Positions 7,662 through 12,046 of a stretch of DNA of 12,046 bases are shown one piece after another. Positions within the stretch are counted from its first letter, which is position 1. Each line of letters begins with the position of its first letter. The DNA comes from Burkholderiales bacterium (lineage in GTDB: Bacteria; Pseudomonadota; Gammaproteobacteria; Burkholderiales; UBA11063). Position numbers and translations under genes: made by a program. The stretch covers positions 2,872 through 14,917 of the forward strand of contig JAJFBO010000011.1 in the NCBI GenBank assembly GCA_020697025.1, read 5' to 3'. The notes beneath the pieces were generated by a model that was given only the letters and a program-made list of their open reading frames with translations, made no database searches and was not told the origin of the DNA.

Positions 7662-8294
7662 CTATGAGATAATACATTTCTTGTTTTTCCCGAGTAATGC
7701 TGTTTCTTCATTTCCTTCATCACAATTTTCTATATCTAACTGTTGGCCGTTTGGTCCAATTATCACTAGCCCAATTGGATTAGCTTTAACAGTTTCGTCA
7801 TTATTAAAATAACGAACTACTTGTCTAGCCTTTTCTACATCAAAAGATTCTTTTTTAATACTTAATTTGCTTGAACTTATAAGAATTTCATTTAAATTAC
7901 CAGTAACAATAATTGAAGCAGTTGTACCACCACAACATCCTTTAGTTATTGTAATGTCCCAGTCTTTATAACTACTGTCGGGATTGGAACCGTGCATATT
8001 TTTTAAAGAATTTCCTTTGATACTATGATTATCTCCAACCCCGAAGCTGGTATAAATAGTATCTTTATAAATAATCCATCTAATTAAATATTTTTGCTGT
8101 GGGTGAAATGTATCAGGAACAAGTGTACTGAACATTTCATTTTCAAGAGCATGCGCTATATTCATGTGAAAAATTAATGCCAGTACGCTAAATAAATAAA
8201 ATAAATAACCCTGCGAAGCCCCTTTTTTAACTATGTTGTTAAGTATTGAATTTTTATTAGTTACCGTAAAAACTCTATTTCTATTAGATATCAT
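7662..8294 (-). CDS. Exported protein of unknown family ending in a CaaX box (CIIS), paralogue of 6462-7091
   Basis: Family not recognised; clearly a diverged paralogue of the gene at 6462-7091. Shared blocks in order are: Y-L-F in the signal peptide core, M-F-x-x-x-V-P, R-W-I-I, K-D-T-I-Y-T-S-F-G, and later Y-F-N-N-D. The 210-residue product has an unusually long N-region (about 26 residues with several Lys/Arg) before the hydrophobic core (30-47), and likely cleavage after A-H-A (47-49). A G-C-C-G-G segment is unique to this copy. It ends G-K-N-K-K-C-I-I-S (202-210): Cys207-Ile-Ile-Ser is a farnesylation-type CaaX box (Ser at X, as in H-Ras CVLS) with a lysine-rich run just before it, verified base by base at 7662-7676. 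AAGGAA lies six bases before the ATG, fixing the start despite the long N-region. It has its own terminator. Confidence 0.85.
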   Translation of the reverse strand: MISNRNRVFTVTNKNSILNNIVKKGASQGYLFYLFSVLALIFHMNIAHALENEMFSTLVPDTFHPQQKYLIRWIIYKDTIYTSFGVGDNHSIKGNSLKNMHGSNPDSSYKDWDITITKGCCGGTTASIIVTGNLNEILISSSKLSIKKESFDVEKARQVVRYFNNDETVKANPIGLVIIGPNGQQLDIENCDEGNEETALLGKNKKCIIS

Positions 8295-8427
8295 TTTTAT
8301 TCCTTAAAGAAGTAAGTAAAAAGAAAATTATTATTTATGATACACATATTTTTATGCTTGTACAGCATATATCAAGTTTTAGCTTGAATATTTAATAATA
8401 AACCTCTATATAGGTGCGGGTGATTAT

Positions 8428-8453
8428 AGCAGATTAGTATATAAACATCTGCT
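8428..8453 (-). terminator. Hairpin overlapping the lipoprotein stop codon, weak terminator candidate
   Basis: AGCAGAT and ATCTGCT (8428-8434, 8447-8453) form a perfect seven-base stem with a 12-base loop. On the minus strand it is followed by ATAATC rather than a T-run; on the plus strand TTATTTTG follows. It touches the last base of the stop codon of the 8453-10444 gene. Function as a terminator is uncertain. Confidence 0.35.
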
Positions 8454-10444
8454 TATTTTGGACAGGAAACCGGATTATAGAAATACATCAGCTTACTATA
8501 ATCTTGTGGCGTAACTAATTCAGAAAAAAAGCCATTAAATACCACAGTATGCTGAAAGTTAAATAATCCGGCCTGCATTTCTTCCGGTCCAACCTGGTTT
8601 AACAATCCTTCAAATGTACTACTATCTTTTACTAATACATTAAGCGGGTAATTACTGCTATTTTGTAATGCAGCAGCTGCCTGCCAGGTGCTGGGTAATA
8701 CAACTGCAATATGCCCGGCACCAGTATTATTATAGTAATTAACTACTACAGCACAACCCTGGTTTGCCAATATTTGCGCTGTAACAGGTGATTGGGCCGT
8801 AGAATAAGTATCAACATTACGCCAGCCATTATTGCCAGCAATTAGTCCGGCATTATTTTTATCAGCCAGGCCGCACCAATCATAACCAAATCCAGGTTGT
8901 GGCTGTGCAGGGGGTACCTGTACATTAAATACGGTACTTTCCGCCCACTGGGTAAATGCGCTGCAATGAGATAACCATGGCGAAAAGCTCTTTACATTAT
9001 TATTAGTAAGAGGCAAGCATGTGCCTCCGCTATTGGCATTAAAAGCTTGTTGCTGTAAAGCCAGATCATTTACCGGCCAGCCAATTTGATTATTAATTGC
9101 AGATGGGTCAGGGGAATAAACCATAGTAAAACTTGCAAATAAAGTTGTTGGCAAGTTAGTGTTCATCCAGGTTGGCCATATAATATCTGTAATAAATTTT
9201 TGTTTTTGAAACATGGATATATACAGATTATTGCTATCGTTTAAACTAACCCCGGATTGTGCTAAACTTTGTAACTGCGTACACCTTTGATAAGCCTCAT
9301 TAGTAACGCAGCTTAAGCTGGCGGATTCATTAGCATTACATATAGGTAATAACATACAGCTATAGCTATCACTAAAAACCATCTGCTGTGTCTGAGTCTT
9401 GGCAGAAAGGGCTTGATGTTGGCGAAAGCCCATTAAACCGCTTTCAATATTATATAAAATATCCATTTGCGTAAAAGGCGCATTACCCGTATTAACCATT
9501 AATACAGAAGTCTCAGATGATTTTACAGCTGGAGTATTACCCGTTATAATACTCCAGTTTAAATTATTTCCAGTTGCTAATGTGTGATAAATATTAATAC
9601 CGCCTTTAGCTGCAAAAATACCCGATTCATGGTTAGGCAGATTATAAACTGTTAAGGATGTGGCTTTGCTATCATACAAGATCAAACCACTTTCAATTTG
9701 CACCGTTAGGTTACTCGCCGTATTAGGCTGTGGAAAACTAATACCACCAGTTAACTGGGTATTCCATAAATTGTATAAATCTGGGTTAGAAGCTGGCTTA
9801 GCAATTGGAGATAGATTTATATAATTAAAACCTGTAGTATTATCGGGTGTTAAGCCAATAATTAAAGAAGGAGATGAGGTATAGCCAACAACAATAAATC
9901 CATTTGCCAAGTTACCTGGTAATTGTCCCAGCGGACTCCATATCCCGCCTGAGGTACCTGCTGCATCTAAATTAATACCCATTACGCCAGCTATGCCCGT
10001 TGGATTAAAACTATTAAGCGGGCAATCAGGCATGTCAAGGATGCAGCTTACATTTTGTATCAGCATGAAATTTATCTGTATAATAACACCCCCAATATTA
10101 ACTGGTGCATTAGCTACTACACCGCTAATTAAAACTCCATTAGCGTAAGTATAACTCTCTGCTATATTGGTTATTGTAATATCCTGCATATTAGTCAGTG
10201 AGCTTTCAAGTACACGTAATCCTACAGAACCCGTATCAACGCTAACATATAACGGATTATAACCAATGTTAAGAGGCATATTCAAGCTGGTTGATTCACC
10301 ATTTAGGGTATAACTTAACGGTATTGCTAATGTTTGGGGGGGTGGATTATTATTCGTACTGCCGGGATTTTCAGTACTGCTATTACAGCTAAAAAGTAAA
10401 AATGAGAATAAAGCAATAATAAAGGACTGATATAAATTTTTCAT
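8453..10444 (-). CDS. Large lipoprotein: pepsin-like aspartic-peptidase fold (DUF3443-like) plus C-terminal papain-like/amidase-like region
   Basis: The 663-residue product begins with a lipoprotein signal peptide ending L-F-S-C (17-20); Asn21 suggests outer-membrane sorting. After an Asn/Ser/Pro linker (21-37), residues about 40-345 look like a two-lobed pepsin fold. V-D-T-G-S-V-G-L-R-V (69-78) is the first active-site loop, D-S-K-A-T-S-L-T-V (258-266) resembles the second DSGTSLT loop, and M-D-I-L-Y-N-I-E-S-G-L-M-G-F (327-340) resembles the closing strand. The V-D-T-G-S-x-G-L-R signature is also that of DUF3443 proteins of betaproteobacteria. The second Gly is replaced by Lys260, so activity is uncertain. 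Residues about 350-663 are Cys-rich; H-C-S-A-F (493-497), A-N-Q-G-C-A-V-V-V (560-568) and G-H-I-A-V-V (577-582) recall NlpC/P60- or CHAP-like hydrolases. Composition is far less AT-rich than rsmB. A role in cell-wall or protein processing is inference. Confidence 0.8.
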   Translation of the reverse strand: MKNLYQSFIIALFSFLLFSCNSSTENPGSTNNNPPPQTLAIPLSYTLNGESTSLNMPLNIGYNPLYVSVDTGSVGLRVLESSLTNMQDITITNIAESYTYANGVLISGVVANAPVNIGGVIIQINFMLIQNVSCILDMPDCPLNSFNPTGIAGVMGINLDAAGTSGGIWSPLGQLPGNLANGFIVVGYTSSPSLIIGLTPDNTTGFNYINLSPIAKPASNPDLYNLWNTQLTGGISFPQPNTASNLTVQIESGLILYDSKATSLTVYNLPNHESGIFAAKGGINIYHTLATGNNLNWSIITGNTPAVKSSETSVLMVNTGNAPFTQMDILYNIESGLMGFRQHQALSAKTQTQQMVFSDSYSCMLLPICNANESASLSCVTNEAYQRCTQLQSLAQSGVSLNDSNNLYISMFQKQKFITDIIWPTWMNTNLPTTLFASFTMVYSPDPSAINNQIGWPVNDLALQQQAFNANSGGTCLPLTNNNVKSFSPWLSHCSAFTQWAESTVFNVQVPPAQPQPGFGYDWCGLADKNNAGLIAGNNGWRNVDTYSTAQSPVTAQILANQGCAVVVNYYNNTGAGHIAVVLPSTWQAAAALQNSSNYPLNVLVKDSSTFEGLLNQVGPEEMQAGLFNFQHTVVFNGFFSELVTPQDYSKLMYFYNPVSCPK

Positions 10445-10473
10445 GTTTTAACTTCTACAAAAATTAATAAAAG

Positions 10474-10537
10474 TTGGGGGCCAAAGGTAAAACTAATTCT
10501 TCTTGAAAAAATCCAAGCTACCTAATCAAACCCCCAC
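10474..10537 (-). terminator. GGGGG/CCCCC inverted repeat between rne and the lipoprotein gene
   Basis: On the minus strand TGGGGG (10536-10531) can pair with CCCCCA (10480-10475), followed by ACTTTTATTAATTTTT. The G5 and C5 runs stand out in this AT-rich gap. The loop is about 50 bases, so termination after rne is only possible, not convincing. Confidence 0.3.
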
Positions 10538-10560
10538 TATTTATTAATCAATTGCTAAAG

Positions 10561-12046
10561 TTAAGCTTTAGTCTCAACTAATTCATAATCAATATTCACA
10601 GGACTTACTGCTGGTTTATCAATTATAATATCATTAAAACGCTTAGTATTAAGGTCTGCCTGGACCGTCGGGATATTAATACTTTTTGCTAAGTTTTGAT
10701 CTGTTGCAACCATTTGTAATTCGCCTAAATCAACTGGCTGAATAATAGTATTAACTACTGGTTTAGCCGGTTCCGCAGCTTCTATTGGTTTTATAGCTAT
10801 AATTTCGGCTTTTGGAGCTATAGTTTCCGCTTGTGGGGCCATAGTTTTAGGAGCTTCTTCCTTAGCCACTATTACTGGTTTAGGTTCTTGCCATTCCTGG
10901 TTTATAGGCGGCTTTGTTACAGCTATATTTGACTGAGAAGATTGACTTTCAGCAGGCCTTGCTACTACTTGCTGTCTCGGGGTTGATTGAGTCGGCTTTA
11001 CGGTTGCCCTTTTTTCAGTTCGTTCGCTGCGGTTATTATCAGACCTTGTTTCTGTCTGATTTAGTCTATTGGTATTTTTTGGCGCTGTTGCCTGAGTAGT
11101 CTTTTCAGCAGAAATACCAGCAGTATTATTTTCTGTTGTTTTTGGAGCGTTAGGCCGTACTGTCTGGATTTTTTGATTGCTACGATTTTGGCTGACAGGT
11201 CTTGGTCTATTTCCTTTTGGATTTCGTTCAAATTGGTGTGGCTCTTTCCTGCTGGTTGATTTAGTACGAACCGGCTCTTTATTATCGCCAGTAAATGTAC
11301 GCTTAAGAAAAGTTCCTATTTTAGTAATTAAATTATCTATAAAAGATTTAGCTAACATACTGGGTGCTGGTTTATCTGGAGTAATATTTTTTACTATAGC
11401 TTTAGCATCAGGTGCAGAATCCTTTTTACCGGCCGTTTGAAAGCTTAGTCCTGCTTCTTCAGCAGTTTCAACCAGGTTATAGCTTACTTTGTTGGTTAAG
11501 CTTTCAAGACTGTCAAGTGTGATTTTACGAATTTTATAATGCGGGTATTCTAAATGTACATTTGGAATTAATACTACCTTAATTTTCGAACGACTTTCAA
11601 TTTTAGCAACATCATCACGCTTTTCATTTAATAAATATGTAGCTACTGATACAGGTAGTTGAACATGTAAGGCAGATAAATAGCTATGTCCTTTAACTGC
11701 CTCTTCCTGGATTATACGTAAAATATGGATAGCGCTGGACTCAGTACCACGAATAGAACCGATTCCTTCACATCGTGGACATGTTATTGTAGTTGACTCC
11801 TCAAGTGATGCAGACAACCGTTGTCTGGATAGCTCCAGTAACCCGAATTTGGATAACTTACCCATTTGAATACGTGCTCTATCCAACCCTAACTGCTGTT
11901 TAAAATAATTTTCTACCTCACGTTGATTGCGGATATTTTCCATATCGATAAAATCAACAACAACTAAACCGCCTAAATCACGCAGACGTAATTGACGTGC
12001 AATTTCTTCGGCGGCTTCAATATTTGCTGAAAAAGCAGTTGCTTCA
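10561..12046 (-). CDS. rne: Ribonuclease E, 5' part missing (runs off right edge)
   Basis: RNase E is the essential single-strand endoribonuclease for mRNA decay and rRNA/tRNA processing and the scaffold of the degradosome. The open frame continues to the right edge, so the Met at 11943 is internal. The first visible residues give R-L-R-L-R-D-L-G-G-L-V-V-V-D-F-I-D-M, whose first Asp matches metal-binding Asp346 of E. coli. R-F/K-F-G-L-L-E-L-S-R-Q-R-L and C-P-R-C-E-G (Zn-link cysteines at 11779-11781 and 11770-11772) follow, then the small domain. Downstream, an amphipathic segment (codons 11358-11293, L-A-K-S-F-I-D-N-L-I-T-K-I-G) resembles the membrane-targeting helix. An Arg-rich patch and a long Pro/Thr/Ala/Gln-rich disordered tail ending L-V-E-T-K-A complete it. 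RNase G lacks such a tail, which favours RNase E. Confidence 0.94.
   Translation of the reverse strand, partial: EATAFSANIEAAEEIARQLRLRDLGGLVVVDFIDMENIRNQREVENYFKQQLGLDRARIQMGKLSKFGLLELSRQRLSASLEESTTITCPRCEGIGSIRGTESSAIHILRIIQEEAVKGHSYLSALHVQLPVSVATYLLNEKRDDVAKIESRSKIKVVLIPNVHLEYPHYKIRKITLDSLESLTNKVSYNLVETAEEAGLSFQTAGKKDSAPDAKAIVKNITPDKPAPSMLAKSFIDNLITKIGTFLKRTFTGDNKEPVRTKSTSRKEPHQFERNPKGNRPRPVSQNRSNQKIQTVRPNAPKTTENNTAGISAEKTTQATAPKNTNRLNQTETRSDNNRSERTEKRATVKPTQSTPRQQVVARPAESQSSQSNIAVTKPPINQEWQEPKPVIVAKEEAPKTMAPQAETIAPKAEIIAIKPIEAAEPAKPVVNTIIQPVDLGELQMVATDQNLAKSINIPTVQADLNTKRFNDIIIDKPAVSPVNIDYELVETKA

Noticed and set aside
8350..8400. Small hairpins upstream of the CIIS gene (TATGCT/AGCATA, TCAAG/CTTGA) as terminators
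   Set aside because: Neither is followed by a T-run on the relevant strand.
10914..11440. Two plus-strand frames (10914-11099, 11177-11440)
   Set aside because: Antisense to the low-complexity RNase E tail; hydrophobic content is a by-product of that composition.

Overview
The window comes from an AT-rich Gram-negative bacterium. LPS inner-core genes (waaA, waaC), a lipoprotein with a lipobox and an RNase E all point to a proteobacterium. The N-terminal half of RsmB (the GKNLAEVF stretch) and the DUF3443-like lipoprotein suggest, by inference only, a low-GC betaproteobacterium near Neisseriales. Base composition is uneven: the left third is extremely AT-rich, while the lipoprotein and rne genes on the right are much less so.

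Layout. Positions 1-1490 (minus strand) carry waaC followed by waaA with a 4-base overlap; waaA runs off the left edge. Positions 1491-1967 are a gene-free, very AT-rich stretch with three exact DnaA boxes and a ~10% GC segment, a good candidate for a replication origin. Transcription diverges from it: fpr, rsmB and cysS follow on the plus strand. Between fpr and rsmB lie two 16-bp ParB sites (parS), one perfect and one with a single change, flanking a 26-bp perfect palindrome. Together these suggest an origin/partition neighbourhood. After cysS comes an orphan HipB-like XRE regulator preceded by two short palindromes.

Positions 6400-8300 (minus strand) hold the most unusual content: two diverged paralogous genes of unknown family. 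Each has its own ribosome binding site and its own terminator. Each encodes an exported protein with a Sec signal peptide that ends in a eukaryotic-type CaaX prenylation box (CVLL and CIIS) preceded by lysines, and in one case by a Cys-Cys pair. Prenylation does not occur in bacteria, so the simplest reading is that these proteins act on or in a eukaryotic host and are lipid-anchored there. This is inference.

The right part (minus strand) holds a large lipoprotein that joins a pepsin-like aspartic-peptidase fold (DUF3443-like) to a C-terminal region resembling a papain-like/amidase domain, and then the 3' two-thirds or less of rne (RNase E), cut by the right edge. I see no tRNA, rRNA, CRISPR array or intact insertion sequence.
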